DNA of 64,000 bases from Acidobacteriota bacterium. Its GTDB lineage: Bacteria > Acidobacteriota > Terriglobia > Bryobacterales > Bryobacteraceae. The stretch lies in the NCBI GenBank assembly GCA_025353165.1, contig JANXRE010000070.1, positions 1 through 64,000 on the forward strand. Direction: 5' to 3'. Both the position numbers and the translations under genes were made by a program. Below, piece by piece: positions 18,740 to 27,242 of the stretch (position 1 is the first letter of the stretch; every line of letters begins with the position of its first letter). The notes beneath the pieces are model-generated. The model was not told where the DNA came from. It ran no database searches and was given only the letters and a program-made list of their open reading frames with translations.

Positions 18740-19312
18740 ATGAGAGCCCTTCAGTTTATGCCGTCCGTTGTTCTGCTGTCGCTTTCCACCCTGGCTTTCG
18801 CGCAGTCTCACGCGCACCAGCCCACCGACAAGCCGGCGCCCTCCGAGGCGCAAAAGTCGTTCGACACCATGAAGACCTTCGCGGGAGAGTGGGAAGGCCC
18901 CGTGACAGTCCCGGAGGTGCCTGAGATGAACGGCGGCATGCCCATGCACCTGTCGCTGCGCGTGACTTCCAGAGGAAACGTAGTGGTGCACGAACTTCAG
19001 GAAGCAAACACTCCGTTGGATCCGGCTAAGTACGACCATCCGGTCACGATGCTCTATGTGGATGGCGACCAGCTCAACCTGATCCACTACTGTGACGCGG
19101 GCAATCGGCCGCACATGACCGGTAAGACCTCACCCGACGGCAAGACGGTGGAGTTCGGGTTAGTGGACCTCTCGGGCAGCACGAAAAAGGGCCACATGGA
19201 CCACGCCGTTTTCACCTACATCGACGCCGACCATCACACCGAGGACTGGACGTACATGATGCCGGGCGACAAGCCGGTCCACGCGCACTTCACCGTGCAC
19301 CGAGTGAACTGA
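18740..19312 (+). CDS. Exported protein of unknown function
   Basis: A 190-residue protein with a signal peptide (MRALQFMPSVVLLSLSTLAF, then AQS). The mature part has FAGEWEGPVTVPEVPEMNGG, then alternating strands and HYCDAGNRPHMTGKTSPDG, and is rich in His and Met. This resembles lipocalin-like or DUF1579-like single-domain barrels, but I cannot name the family. The start is ATG 18740, 7 nt from AAGGAG, rather than the ATG two codons upstream, which would leave almost no spacing. It precedes the GntR-ABC genes and may belong to the same regulon. Confidence 0.7.
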   Translation: MRALQFMPSVVLLSLSTLAFAQSHAHQPTDKPAPSEAQKSFDTMKTFAGEWEGPVTVPEVPEMNGGMPMHLSLRVTSRGNVVVHELQEANTPLDPAKYDHPVTMLYVDGDQLNLIHYCDAGNRPHMTGKTSPDGKTVEFGLVDLSGSTKKGHMDHAVFTYIDADHHTEDWTYMMPGDKPVHAHFTVHRVN

Positions 19313-19357
19313 AGCCGGCGTCATTCCGGTAAGGTACGGGTTCTCTAGGAAGACCTG

Positions 19358-19771
19358 ATGAGCCATGAGTGGAACGACAGCCAGCCGATTTACCGCCAGC
19401 TTCGCGACCGGGTCGTCGCGATGATACTCGACGGCGTGCTCAAGGAAGGCGATCCGCTGCCCTCCGTGCGCAATGTCGCGGCCGAATCCCGGGTCAATCC
19501 GCTCACGGTTCTGAAGGGCTATCAACAACTGGTGGACGAGGGACTGGTTGAGAGCAGACGAGGTCTCGGCATGTTCGTCAATACCGGCGCGCGCAATCTG
19601 TTGCTGCAGAGCGAGCGGCGGAAGTTTCTGGACGAAGAATGGCCCAGAATCCGCGCCGCCATTCAGCGGCTCGGCCTGAGCGCGGAAGAACTCCTGAATT
19701 CAGCCGCACCCGGCCGGCCGTCGCCGGATGCCCCAAAGTCGAATACCGCGGAGGAGAAGCCAAAGCCATGA
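19358..19771 (+). CDS. GntR-family (YtrA subfamily) transcriptional regulator
   Basis: A 137-residue regulator. The winged-helix domain spans about residues 9-78: PIYRQLRDRVVAMILDGVLK, EGDPLPSVRNVAAESRVNPL, then the wing with GLVESRRGLGMFV. Only a short helical effector or dimer region follows, as in the YtrA subfamily. YtrA regulators normally repress adjacent ABC transporter operons. Its stop overlaps the ABC ATPase start by 4 nt (ATGA), so regulator and transporter are co-translated. Confidence 0.88.
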   Translation: MSHEWNDSQPIYRQLRDRVVAMILDGVLKEGDPLPSVRNVAAESRVNPLTVLKGYQQLVDEGLVESRRGLGMFVNTGARNLLLQSERRKFLDEEWPRIRAAIQRLGLSAEELLNSAAPGRPSPDAPKSNTAEEKPKP

Positions 19772-20643
19772 CCGTTATAGAAGCGCGCGGCCTGCGCAAG
19801 GTCTTCGGTGCGACGGTGGCGGTGGACAGCATCGATTTGCATGTCAAAGAGGGCCGCATCCTCGGACTCATCGGTCCCAACGGCGCAGGCAAGAGCACCG
19901 CGCTCAACGCGATTCTCGGCCTCACCCCATATCAGGGAGAACTGAGGGTGTTGGGACGCGATCCCTGGACTCAGCGCGATCAGCTCATGCGCGACGTCTG
20001 CTTCATTGCCGACGTGGCCGTGCTGCCGCGCTGGATGCGGGTATCGCAAGCGCTGGAGTTCCTCACTGGCGTGCATCCGCGCTTCGATCGCGCCAAGGCG
20101 GAGGCGCTGCTCGCCAGGACCGACATCCGGCATGCGAGCAGGGTGCGGGAATTGTCGAAGGGCATGGTGGTGCAGTTGCACCTCGCCCTGGTGATGGCCA
20201 TTGACGCCAGATTGCTGGTGCTCGACGAACCGACCCTGGGCCTGGACATCCTCTACCGCAAGCAGTTCTACGATTCCCTGCTGAACGACTACTTCGATCG
20301 CAGCCGCACCATCGTCGTGACCACCCACCAGGTGGAGGAGATCCAGCACGTCCTCACCGATCTCATGTTCATCAACCGCGGGCGGATCGTGCTCGGTTGC
20401 AGCATGGACGACATCGAGGCGCGCTACCGGGAAGTGCTGGTGAATCCCGAGCACGTGGCCGCGGCGCGTGCGCTAAAACCGATTCATGAACGCCAGATGT
20501 TGGGGCGCAGCATCCTGCTGTTCGATCGGGCCGATGCGCGGCAACTCGCCGCGCTGGGCGAAGTGCGCACGCCCGGCATCGCCGACTTGTTCGTTGCCGT
20601 GATGGGCAATCAGGCCGGCATGGCGCAAGGAGCCGCTCGATGA
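19768..20643 (+). CDS. ABC transporter ATP-binding protein
   Basis: A 291-residue ABC ATPase. Walker A is GPNGAGKST near residue 37, the signature is a weak LSKGM instead of LSGGQ, Walker B is LLVLDEPTLGLD, and the switch histidine is in VTTHQVEE. The first part (RGLRKVFGATVAVDSIDLHV) is typical of antibiotic or export ABC systems. It pairs with the membrane protein that follows, overlapping it by 4 nt. Together with the YtrA-like regulator this resembles drug, bacteriocin or envelope-stress export units. Substrate unknown. Confidence 0.88.
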   Translation: MTVIEARGLRKVFGATVAVDSIDLHVKEGRILGLIGPNGAGKSTALNAILGLTPYQGELRVLGRDPWTQRDQLMRDVCFIADVAVLPRWMRVSQALEFLTGVHPRFDRAKAEALLARTDIRHASRVRELSKGMVVQLHLALVMAIDARLLVLDEPTLGLDILYRKQFYDSLLNDYFDRSRTIVVTTHQVEEIQHVLTDLMFINRGRIVLGCSMDDIEARYREVLVNPEHVAAARALKPIHERQMLGRSILLFDRADARQLAALGEVRTPGIADLFVAVMGNQAGMAQGAAR

Positions 20644-21524
20644 ATACCCAATCCAACGCTCTGTCCGCCATGTCGCCGGCTCGGCCGCTGTACTGGTTGA
20701 TCCGGCGCGAATTATGGGAGAACCGCTACATCTACATCGCGCCCCTGGCTGTCGCGGCCCTTGTGCTGTTCGGCTTCCTGATCGCCACCCTGGGCCGCGC
20801 CGTGGCGACGGCCGATCCGGCGCGGAAGGCGGCCGTGTTCGCCGAACATACCGGTTTCGTTGAGCTTCTGATCATGGGGACTACGTTCATCGTCGCGTTG
20901 TTCTACTGTCTGGGCGCGCTGCACGGCGAACGCCGGGATCGCAGCATCCTGTTCTGGAAGTCGCTGCCGGTCTCCGATCTCGACACCGTACTCTCGAAGG
21001 CGAGCATCCCGGTAGTGGTGCTGCCGCTGCTCACCTTCGCGGTCACCCTGGCCACGCAGTGGATCATGCTGCTGCTGAGCAGTGCCGTCATGCTGGCGAG
21101 CGGCCTGAGCCCCGCGGCGCTATGGACGCAGTTGTCGTTGGCCGAGATTTCCCTGCTTCTCTTCCACCTTCTGGCCATCCATGGGCTTTACTTTGCGCCC
21201 GTCTACGCCTGGCTGCTGTTGATCTCAGCCTGGGCGCGCCGCGCGCCATTTCTATGGGCGGGCTTGCCGCTGCTCGCGATTGGCGTGGTCGAGAAGGTTG
21301 CGTTTAACACTACGCATTTCGTCACCATGCTGGGAAACCGCATGGGCGGGGGCGATGGAGTTCCACCCTACCCTATGCCCGACAGCGCGGCGATGCATCA
21401 TGCGCTGACGCTACCGGCTCTGGGCGGATTTATGGTCAGCCCTGGCCTTTGGATCGGGTTGTTACTCGCGGCGGCGTTCCTGGCCGCGGCGGTCCGGCTG
21501 CGCCACTCTCGCGAACCGATCTGA
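20640..21524 (+). CDS. ABC transporter membrane subunit
   Basis: A 294-residue protein with about six hydrophobic segments: near 34-52, 75-95, 118-140, 163-200, 207-220 and 262-282. The opening WLIRRELWENRYIYIAPL and later GERRDRSILFWKSLPVSD are typical of ABC-2-type permeases, which follow ATPases like the one upstream. It would form the membrane pore of the transporter. Operon order is regulator, ATPase, permease, all with 4-nt overlaps. Confidence 0.82.
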   Translation: MNTQSNALSAMSPARPLYWLIRRELWENRYIYIAPLAVAALVLFGFLIATLGRAVATADPARKAAVFAEHTGFVELLIMGTTFIVALFYCLGALHGERRDRSILFWKSLPVSDLDTVLSKASIPVVVLPLLTFAVTLATQWIMLLLSSAVMLASGLSPAALWTQLSLAEISLLLFHLLAIHGLYFAPVYAWLLLISAWARRAPFLWAGLPLLAIGVVEKVAFNTTHFVTMLGNRMGGGDGVPPYPMPDSAAMHHALTLPALGGFMVSPGLWIGLLLAAAFLAAAVRLRHSREPI

Positions 21525-21570
21525 TTTGCATGCACGGTTGATTCAGTCACTCGCATAAGGACAGACAAAC

Positions 21571-22085
21571 ATGAGCACGGTAACAGCAATGGAACCCTTG
21601 GTAGGGAGGGGCGCTGGCCGGACCGTCGGTGTGCTGTCGCTCCTGCATTTGGCGGCGGGACTCACGGTGCCTTTCATCTTGCTTCTGCCGCTCATCGCGC
21701 CGCCCGGATTTCTGGCCAATGGGGCAGGCATTCCGAATCAGGTACGCGCGCCGGTCCTTCTCCTGTTCGTGGGCAGCGCAATTGCGATGGGATCTCCGGC
21801 GCTGCATGGCCGGTCTTCCGTCAGTACAGCTCCGCGATGGCGCTCTAACTTCTGGCGCTCGCGGCCGCCAGTTTTCCATTCCAGGCGGTCGACAACGCAC
21901 ACCTCCTGTCCAACGCGGCGGCGCAGGTCCTGATTTCCGGACAACTCCCCAGGAAGCCGGGTTCGAGGCAGTTTGCCTCTCAGGATTGTGGCCGGATGGC
22001 GGGCCAACCGGGCACTGGCGCGCTCGGCGTGGGGTCTCGGCCTGCAAGTCGCGACGCCGGCAGCGACTTCAGCGCAAAAGCTTAA
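21571..22085 (+). pseudogene. Decayed DUF4386-like membrane protein
   Basis: The frame starting at ATG 21571 reads GRTVGVLSLLHLAAGLTVPF, then a second helix (LLLFVGSAIAMG), and breaks near 21790. The homology goes on in another frame as ISGAAWPVFRQYSSAMAL, an in-frame TAA, then LLALAAASFPFQAVDNAHLL and QVLISGQLP. One frameshift plus one stop have killed it, and the C-terminal helices are gone. DUF4386 proteins are small multi-helix membrane proteins of unknown function. It follows the ABC permease and may have been its operon partner. Confidence 0.7.
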
Positions 22086-22093
22086 GTTCGCGC

Positions 22094-22711
22094 TTATTGG
22101 GGTGCGCCGCCGATCTGGAACACCGCGACCTCGGCCAGCAGGTTGGGCCGGGCCTTCACCTCGCGGCCGCCCGCCAGGAAAATGCGCCGGGCTACGTTCC
22201 ATCGCTCGCGAGCGGCCAGCGATTCGAAGTCGTGAATGGTCAGGAAATGGATGTTCGGCGATTCGTGCCACTCGTACGGAAACAGTTCCGTTTGCGGGGC
22301 GCGGCCGCTGGCCAGGTGCGCCCAGCGGACACGCCAGTGCCCGAAATTCGGAAACGCTACGATTGCCCAGCGCGCCACCCGCAGCATCTCGCGCAGGACT
22401 TGCAGCGGGCGCATGGTCTGCTGCAGCGTCTGGCTGAGAATCACGTAATCGAAGACCTGGTCGGGGTAGTCGGCTAAGCCCTGATCGATGTCTCCCTGGT
22501 AAACCGAGACGCCGCGAGCGATTGCCCGCTGGACCTTGGCGCCGTCGATCTCGACGCCGCGCGCGTCCACGCGTTTGTTTTCCGCCAGCCAAGCCAACAG
22601 CTCGCCTTCGCCGCACCCGAGGTCCAGCACCCGCGAGCCCGGCTCCACCAGCTCGCTGATGATCGCGTGGTCCATGCGGCCCAGGACGGAATGAACGAAG
22701 GGACGCGTCAC
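22094..22711 (-). CDS. metW: MetW-type methionine biosynthesis methyltransferase-like protein
   Basis: A 205-residue class I methyltransferase-fold protein. It has [20 protein letters not shown] and GEGELLAWL (motif I), a VEIDGAKVQ acidic loop, [13 protein letters not shown] and the [11 protein letters not shown] segment that marks MetW. MetW pairs with MetX in many bacteria and is needed for homoserine acylation. The start is the GTG at 22709-22711, overlapping the metX stop, which avoids a longer frame without homology. Confidence 0.9.
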   Translation of the reverse strand: MTRPFVHSVLGRMDHAIISELVEPGSRVLDLGCGEGELLAWLAENKRVDARGVEIDGAKVQRAIARGVSVYQGDIDQGLADYPDQVFDYVILSQTLQQTMRPLQVLREMLRVARWAIVAFPNFGHWRVRWAHLASGRAPQTELFPYEWHESPNIHFLTIHDFESLAARERWNVARRIFLAGGREVKARPNLLAEVAVFQIGGAPQ

Positions 22712-23826
22712 TTCGGTCCGGCTCCAGTACGCATCGTGCTCGCCAGAAAGCCCGCGATCAGAGCCGCTTCCCCGGAGACGTCCACCAGGAACGCGTCGTG
22801 CCCATAATTGGACGGGAGCTCGCAATAGGCCACATCGCGGTTTCTTTTGCGGAGGGCGCTGACGACTTCGAGCGATTGATAACTCGGATAGAGCCAGTCG
22901 GAAGTAAAGCTCAGGACCAGAAATCGCGCGCTGGTGTTCTCCAGCGCGGCCGCCAGCGTCTTGCCCCGCCCGGCGGTCAGATCGAAGTAGTCCATGGCCT
23001 TCGTGATGTACAGATAGGAATTCGCATCGAAGCGGTCGACAAACTGCGTCCCGCGATAGCGCAGGTAACTCTCGACCTCGAAATCGACGTCGAAGTGGAA
23101 CCCGGCCTCGGCCCCGTCCCGCATGCGCCGCCCGAATTTCTCGCGCATCGAATCGTCGCTCATGTAGGTGATGTGTCCCACCATGCGCGCGACCGCGAGT
23201 CCTCGCGCCGGAGGCTTCCCGCCGTAGTAGTCGCCGTTGTTCCAGTCGGGATCGGCCATGATCGCCTGGCGTCCCACTTCGTTGAAGGCAATCTGCTGCG
23301 CGCTGTGCCGCGCCGTGGCCGCGATGGGAATGACCGCCGCGACCGATCGCGGATAAGCCACGCCCCACTCGAGCGCCTGCATTCCGCCCATTGAGCCGCC
23401 CGTAACGGCGAGCAGCCGATCGATCCCGAGATGGTCCACCAGCATCTTCTGCAGCCGCACCATGTCCCCGACGGTCACGACCGGGAATTTCAAGGCGTAC
23501 GGACAACCGGTGGAGGGGTTGATCGAACTCGGGCCGGTGGTGCCGGAGCATCCGGAAAGCACGTTGGAGCAGATCACGAAATATTTGCCGGTATCGAAAC
23601 CCTTGCCGGGCCCCACCATGTTGTCCCACCATCCCGGCGTGCCGGTTTCGGCGTGCACGCCGGCCGCGTGGGCGTCTCCGGAAAATGCGTGGCAGATGAG
23701 GATGGCGTTGGTCCGGCCGGCGTTCAGCTCGCCATAGGTTTCGTAAGCGATATCCACGGGCCCCAGCGACGCTCCGCCGTCGAGCGGGATGGATTCGAAC
23801 CGGGCAAATTGTGTATCGGCAATCAT
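22708..23826 (-). CDS. metX: Homoserine O-acyltransferase MetX
   Basis: A 372-residue alpha/beta hydrolase-fold transferase. The nucleophile Ser145 lies in [14 protein letters not shown], the aspartate in TSDWLYPS, and the histidine in NYGHDAFLV near the C-terminus. It acylates L-homoserine (acetyl- or succinyl-CoA cannot be told apart here) to open methionine synthesis. It heads metX-metW and is divergent from holB with under 60 bp between starts. No SAM riboswitch was seen in that short gap. Confidence 0.93.
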   Translation of the reverse strand: MIADTQFARFESIPLDGGASLGPVDIAYETYGELNAGRTNAILICHAFSGDAHAAGVHAETGTPGWWDNMVGPGKGFDTGKYFVICSNVLSGCSGTTGPSSINPSTGCPYALKFPVVTVGDMVRLQKMLVDHLGIDRLLAVTGGSMGGMQALEWGVAYPRSVAAVIPIAATARHSAQQIAFNEVGRQAIMADPDWNNGDYYGGKPPARGLAVARMVGHITYMSDDSMREKFGRRMRDGAEAGFHFDVDFEVESYLRYRGTQFVDRFDANSYLYITKAMDYFDLTAGRGKTLAAALENTSARFLVLSFTSDWLYPSYQSLEVVSALRKRNRDVAYCELPSNYGHDAFLVDVSGEAALIAGFLASTMRTGAGPK

Positions 23827-23882
23827 TCGGCAGGTTTTTCAACAAGTCTATCAGCCGCGGCGGTCTGCTAAAACGGAAGAGA

Positions 23883-24908
23883 GTGATCCCGAAATTTCAC
23901 GGCAATCCCGGCGTCGCCGCGACGCTGGAAGACATGGTGTCGCGGCGCCGCATTCCGCAGACGATCCTGCTGGACGGCCCGCACGGCATCGGCAAGGCGA
24001 CGCTCGCCCGCCGCTTCGGCTCGCTGCTGATGGACGGCGCGGAGAAGATCGAGAAGGACGACCTCTCGCTGCCGGACAATCTGTCGATCGTCTCCGAGCG
24101 CGAAAAATGGCCCTCGGAAAAGCGCGTGGACGATCCCCTGCTGTTCTCCACCCACCCCGATTTCTTGACGTTCGCGCCCGACGGCCCGCTCCGCCAGCTG
24201 TCCATCCAGCAGATGCGCGTGCTGAAGGAGCGGTCGCAATTCAAGCCGCTGCGCGGGGATTGGCGGGTGTTTCTGATCGACCAGATCGACCGCGCGAACG
24301 AGCAGGCCGCCAATTCGCTGTTGAAGGTGCTGGAGGAGCCGCCTTCGCACTTGATCCTGATACTGACGGCGGAGAATCCGTACAATCTTTTGCCCACGAT
24401 TCGCTCGCGGGCGGTGCCGTTTCATCTGGAGCCCTTAGCGGAGTCCGAGATGCGGCCGTTCATCGCGGAGCGGCACCTGGATCAGCCCGAGCGCAGGCTG
24501 GCCCTGGCGTCGGGAAGCCCGGGAATCGCGATCTCGATGGACCTCGACGCCTACGACAAGCGCCGGTCGGCGATGCTCACGCTGCTGCAGGTGGGCGCAG
24601 GGCAAGCGCCGTTCGCGGAGTGGGCGCGGGCCGGCGAGGCCATCGCCGTACGGAAGACGGAGAAGCTGGACTACTACCTTGACGTGCTCTACGTTCTGCT
24701 GGAGGATCTGCTGCTGCTCCAACAGGGACGGACGCCGATCCGCAATTTCGACGCGCAGGCGGAGCTGGAGGCGATTTCGGCGCGCGTGAGCTTCGAGTGG
24801 ATTCGCAACGCGGTGAAGCGGGTGGACGAACTGGTGGGACTCCTGCGCCGCAATATTCAGAAGAGCATCGCGCTGGACGCGTTCGCGCTGGAGTTGCGCT
24901 CCCGGTAG
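23883..24908 (+). CDS. holB: DNA polymerase III delta-prime subunit
   Basis: A 341-residue clamp-loader protein. GNPGVAATLEDMVSRRRIPQ opens it, GPHGIGKATLARRF is a P-loop-like motif, FLIDQIDRANEQAANSLLKV and LEEPPSHLILIL follow, and TIRSRAVPFHLEPL is the sensor region with the conserved SR. It loads the beta clamp with DnaX and HolA. I chose the GTG at 23883; upstream in-frame sequence would run into the metX promoter region. The last codons, ALELRSR plus stop, recur almost unchanged 0.7 kb downstream at 25600-25623. Confidence 0.88.
   Translation: MIPKFHGNPGVAATLEDMVSRRRIPQTILLDGPHGIGKATLARRFGSLLMDGAEKIEKDDLSLPDNLSIVSEREKWPSEKRVDDPLLFSTHPDFLTFAPDGPLRQLSIQQMRVLKERSQFKPLRGDWRVFLIDQIDRANEQAANSLLKVLEEPPSHLILILTAENPYNLLPTIRSRAVPFHLEPLAESEMRPFIAERHLDQPERRLALASGSPGIAISMDLDAYDKRRSAMLTLLQVGAGQAPFAEWARAGEAIAVRKTEKLDYYLDVLYVLLEDLLLLQQGRTPIRNFDAQAELEAISARVSFEWIRNAVKRVDELVGLLRRNIQKSIALDAFALELRSR
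24885..24908 (+). repeat. Direct repeat at the 3' end of holB, proximal copy
   Basis: The final 24 nt of holB (codons ALELRSR and stop) match 25600-25623 at 22 of 24 positions. The two copies flank the 691-nt hicAB segment. Confidence 0.75.
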
Positions 24909-24919
24909 TCCGTTTTGAC

Positions 24920-25354
24920 TCAAGCCGCGTCGCGCGCTTCGACGTGCAATCGCTTGCCGAACGCGGCGAATGCCGCTTCGATCTGGTCCAGCCGGGAATG
25001 ATGCCGGAGGGAGAACACACGGTCGATATGGGTCTTGGGAATCCCAATGCGGCGCGCAAGTTCTGCCTTCGTCAGGCCCGACTCCAAGAATGCGGCGTAG
25101 AGATCGGCCTTAGCCACCTGCAGGGCGGGCAGGCGCACGTGACGGTATCTCGCGCCGCGGTGGCGCTTGGCCTTTGGTAAGGGCTTGGATTCCCGGATGA
25201 AATCGCCGATGGTCAGCATCAGCAGATCTTGCGCCATCTCCATAGCCTCTGTGCCGGTTTCGCCTTGTGTGACACCGTAGCCGAAATCGGGAAAGGTGAC
25301 GACACAGCCGCCGGCTTTCCGGCCGGGTTCGAATAATGCCAGATCATGTTCCAT
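24920..25354 (-). CDS. hicB: HicB-type antitoxin with C-terminal helix-turn-helix
   Basis: A 144-residue protein. The N-terminal HicB fold (DLALFEPGRKAGGCVVTFPD, FGYGVTQGETGTEAMEMAQD) resembles a degraded RNase H. It is followed by DFIRESKPLPKAK and a C-terminal XRE-like helix-turn-helix (SGLTKAELARRIGIPKTHID). HicB neutralises the HicA mRNA interferase and represses the operon. The start at ATG 25352-25354 overlaps the end of the hicA remnant by a few bases, as in normal hicAB. The antitoxin looks intact while the toxin does not. Confidence 0.85.
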   Translation of the reverse strand: MEHDLALFEPGRKAGGCVVTFPDFGYGVTQGETGTEAMEMAQDLLMLTIGDFIRESKPLPKAKRHRGARYRHVRLPALQVAKADLYAAFLESGLTKAELARRIGIPKTHIDRVFSLRHHSRLDQIEAAFAAFGKRLHVEARDAA

Positions 25355-25520
25355 TTCGGCCCTCACATCTGCTTCGCAGCGTTCCGGTCTTGATTTCCTT
25401 CGCCGGGTGACGGGGCATACGCGAAACCTGTGAGCCAAGGACGATTCGCGTGTGGCGCGATTCATCCACGAACGTGCAGCCATGCTTTCCGAGCCATCGC
25501 CGAAGCTCGCTTGCCTTCCC
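25344..25520 (-). pseudogene. hicA: HicA toxin remnant lacking a start codon
   Basis: A minus-strand frame directly upstream of hicB reads KASELRRWLGKHGCTFVDES, then SRMPRHPAKEIKTGTLRS, the RRWL and MPRHP-x-x-EIK motifs of HicA (an mRNA interferase of about 60 residues with the catalytic His in MPRHP). There is no ATG, GTG or TTG at the proper place: the codon before KASEL is GGG, and none was found further upstream in frame. The C-terminus RCEGRNGT replaces the usual ILKQLGL-type helix. The toxin has probably lost its start and its end. Confidence 0.7.
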
Positions 25521-25569
25521 CTCCCAATGGTTACCACTAGTGGTTACCAGGTCAAACCGCGCTGAAGGA

Positions 25570-25623
25570 GCAATCGCAATTCACAAGCATGAGGTGCCCG
25601 CACTGGAGTTGCGTTCCCGGTAG
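25570..25623 (+). repeat. Second, decayed copy of the holB 3' end
   Basis: In the holB strand this reads AIAIHKHEVPALELRSR and stop. The last seven residues are identical to those of holB and the preceding ones are loosely similar. The core 25600-25623 matches 24885-24908 at 22 of 24 bases. It likely represents the original end of holB before the hicAB segment came in, or a tandem duplication that was later invaded. Confidence 0.65.
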
Positions 25624-25640
25624 TGACACCACGGAAAGCA

Positions 25641-25688
25641 GGCGTCGCCAGGAGTGGCGACGCGGCACGCACGAGTGCGTGCGCCACG
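25641..25688 (-). repeat. 48-bp double-hairpin palindromic repeat, copy 2
   Basis: Exact reverse complement, 48 of 48 bases, of 4993-5040. It lies between the duplicated holB end and recO. Over 20 kb from copy 1, this perfect identity means recent dispersal or gene conversion. Confidence 0.85.
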
Positions 25689-25731
25689 CAGTACGTGTTA
25701 ATCTGAACTAGAATAGAGCCGGTTCGAAATT

Positions 25732-26367
25732 ATGCCGGACCGGGTGAGCGAAACATTCATTTTACGCACTTATCCCCTCAGGGAATCGGATCTGGTTGTC
25801 AGTTTTCTCACTCGGGATCAGGGCAAACTTCGCGGCGTCGCCAGACGCGCGCGGAGACCGAAAAACAGCTTCGGTGCCGGGCTTGAGCGGTTGTCCCAGG
25901 TGCGATTGTCCTACTTCCAGCGGGAGAATCGCGAGCTGGTCAATCTGGATTCCTGTGAGATCATCCGGTCCCAGTTCGACCTGATGCAAAGCTACGAAGC
26001 GGGTGTGGCGCTGGATTATTTCGCCGAGGTTACGGACCAGATGCTGCCGCCCGGCGAAGTCAACGAGCGTTTTTACCGGCTGCTCGGAACGGTGCTGGAG
26101 TATCTGCATTCGGGCGGGGCCGTTTGGGCCGCCGTGACGTATTTCAGTCTCTGGGCCGTGCGGTTGTCGGGCATCCTGCCGGAGATGAAGATCAGCCAGG
26201 AGTCCCAGTCGATCGCGATGGAGATGTTGACAACACCGATGGCGGAACTGACGCCGAGGGAGTGGAGCCAGTCCACCGCTTCGGACCTTCGACGGTTTCT
26301 GGTGAGACAGATGGAAGAGCATATTGAGCGCACTCTGATCACGGCGTCCGCCCTGGAGGCGCTCTAA
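25732..26367 (+). CDS. recO: DNA repair protein RecO
   Basis: A 211-residue RecO. It has the N-terminal OB-fold region ([35 protein letters not shown]), then the all-helical domain with [14 protein letters not shown]. It loads RecA on SSB-coated gaps with RecR and RecF. The family's zinc-finger cysteines are missing, as in several lineages, and it is at the short end of family length. First gene of recO-glyQ-glyS. Confidence 0.88.
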   Translation: MPDRVSETFILRTYPLRESDLVVSFLTRDQGKLRGVARRARRPKNSFGAGLERLSQVRLSYFQRENRELVNLDSCEIIRSQFDLMQSYEAGVALDYFAEVTDQMLPPGEVNERFYRLLGTVLEYLHSGGAVWAAVTYFSLWAVRLSGILPEMKISQESQSIAMEMLTTPMAELTPREWSQSTASDLRRFLVRQMEEHIERTLITASALEAL

Positions 26368-26369
26368 AA

Positions 26370-27242
26370 GTGGACTCCTTTCAAGAAACAATCTTCAAGC
26401 TGAAGAAGTACTGGTCGGATCGCGGCGCAATCATCACCGAGCCTTACGACGTGGAGGTGGGGGCGGGCACCATGGCGCCCGAGACGTTCCTCCGCGTGCT
26501 TGGCCCGAAGCCGTACCGCGTGGCCTACGTTCAGCCGTCGCGCCGTCCCGCGGATGGGCGCTACGGCGAGAACCCGAACCGCCTTTACAAGCACCAGCAG
26601 CTCCAGGTGATCCTGAAGCCCTCGCCGAACGACATCATCGAACAATACCTCGCCAGCCTGGAAGCCATCGGGATCGATCTCTCCAAGCACGACATCAAGT
26701 TCGAAGAGGACAACTGGGAAGCGCCGACGTTGGGCGCATGGGGCGTGGGATGGCAGGTGATGCTCGACGGCCTGGAGATCACGCAGTTCACGTATTTCCA
26801 GCAGTGCGGCGGGATCGATCTGGATCTCGTACCGGCTGAGTTGACGTACGGCCTGGAGCGGCTGGTCGCATTTCTCCAGAGCGTCGATAGCGTGTACGAC
26901 ATCGAGTGGACGCCCGGCGTGAAGTATTCGGAAGTGCGGCTCGCGGACGAATTGCAGTTTTCGGTTTACAACTTCGAGATGGCCGACGTACCCACGCTGT
27001 GGCAGTTGTTTGAACTGTACGAGCGGGAGTGCCAGCGATTGATCGACGCCTGGAAGGATTATCCGGAGAAGAATCGCTTCCCGGTGCTGGCCGCGTATGA
27101 CCAGGTCTTGAAGTGCTCGAACCTGTTTAACCTGCTGGATTCCCGCGGCGCGATCAGCGTAACGGAGCGCGTGGGCGTGATCGGGCGCGTGCGCAAGCTG
27201 GCGGTCGGGGTGGCGCATCTGTGGCTGGAGCAAGCTGCATGA
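26370..27242 (+). CDS. glyQ: Glycyl-tRNA synthetase alpha subunit
   Basis: A 290-residue alpha chain of the tetrameric bacterial glycyl-tRNA synthetase. It shows [54 protein letters not shown] and [14 protein letters not shown], all class II catalytic features of the family. It activates glycine. Start is GTG, 2 nt after recO. The stop overlaps the glyS ATG (ATGA), which supports equal synthesis of the two subunits. Confidence 0.95.
   Translation: MDSFQETIFKLKKYWSDRGAIITEPYDVEVGAGTMAPETFLRVLGPKPYRVAYVQPSRRPADGRYGENPNRLYKHQQLQVILKPSPNDIIEQYLASLEAIGIDLSKHDIKFEEDNWEAPTLGAWGVGWQVMLDGLEITQFTYFQQCGGIDLDLVPAELTYGLERLVAFLQSVDSVYDIEWTPGVKYSEVRLADELQFSVYNFEMADVPTLWQLFELYERECQRLIDAWKDYPEKNRFPVLAAYDQVLKCSNLFNLLDSRGAISVTERVGVIGRVRKLAVGVAHLWLEQAA

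Noticed and set aside
23827-23882. SAM riboswitch in front of metX
   Set aside because: The divergent gap to holB is under 60 nt, too short for any SAM riboswitch class with terminator.
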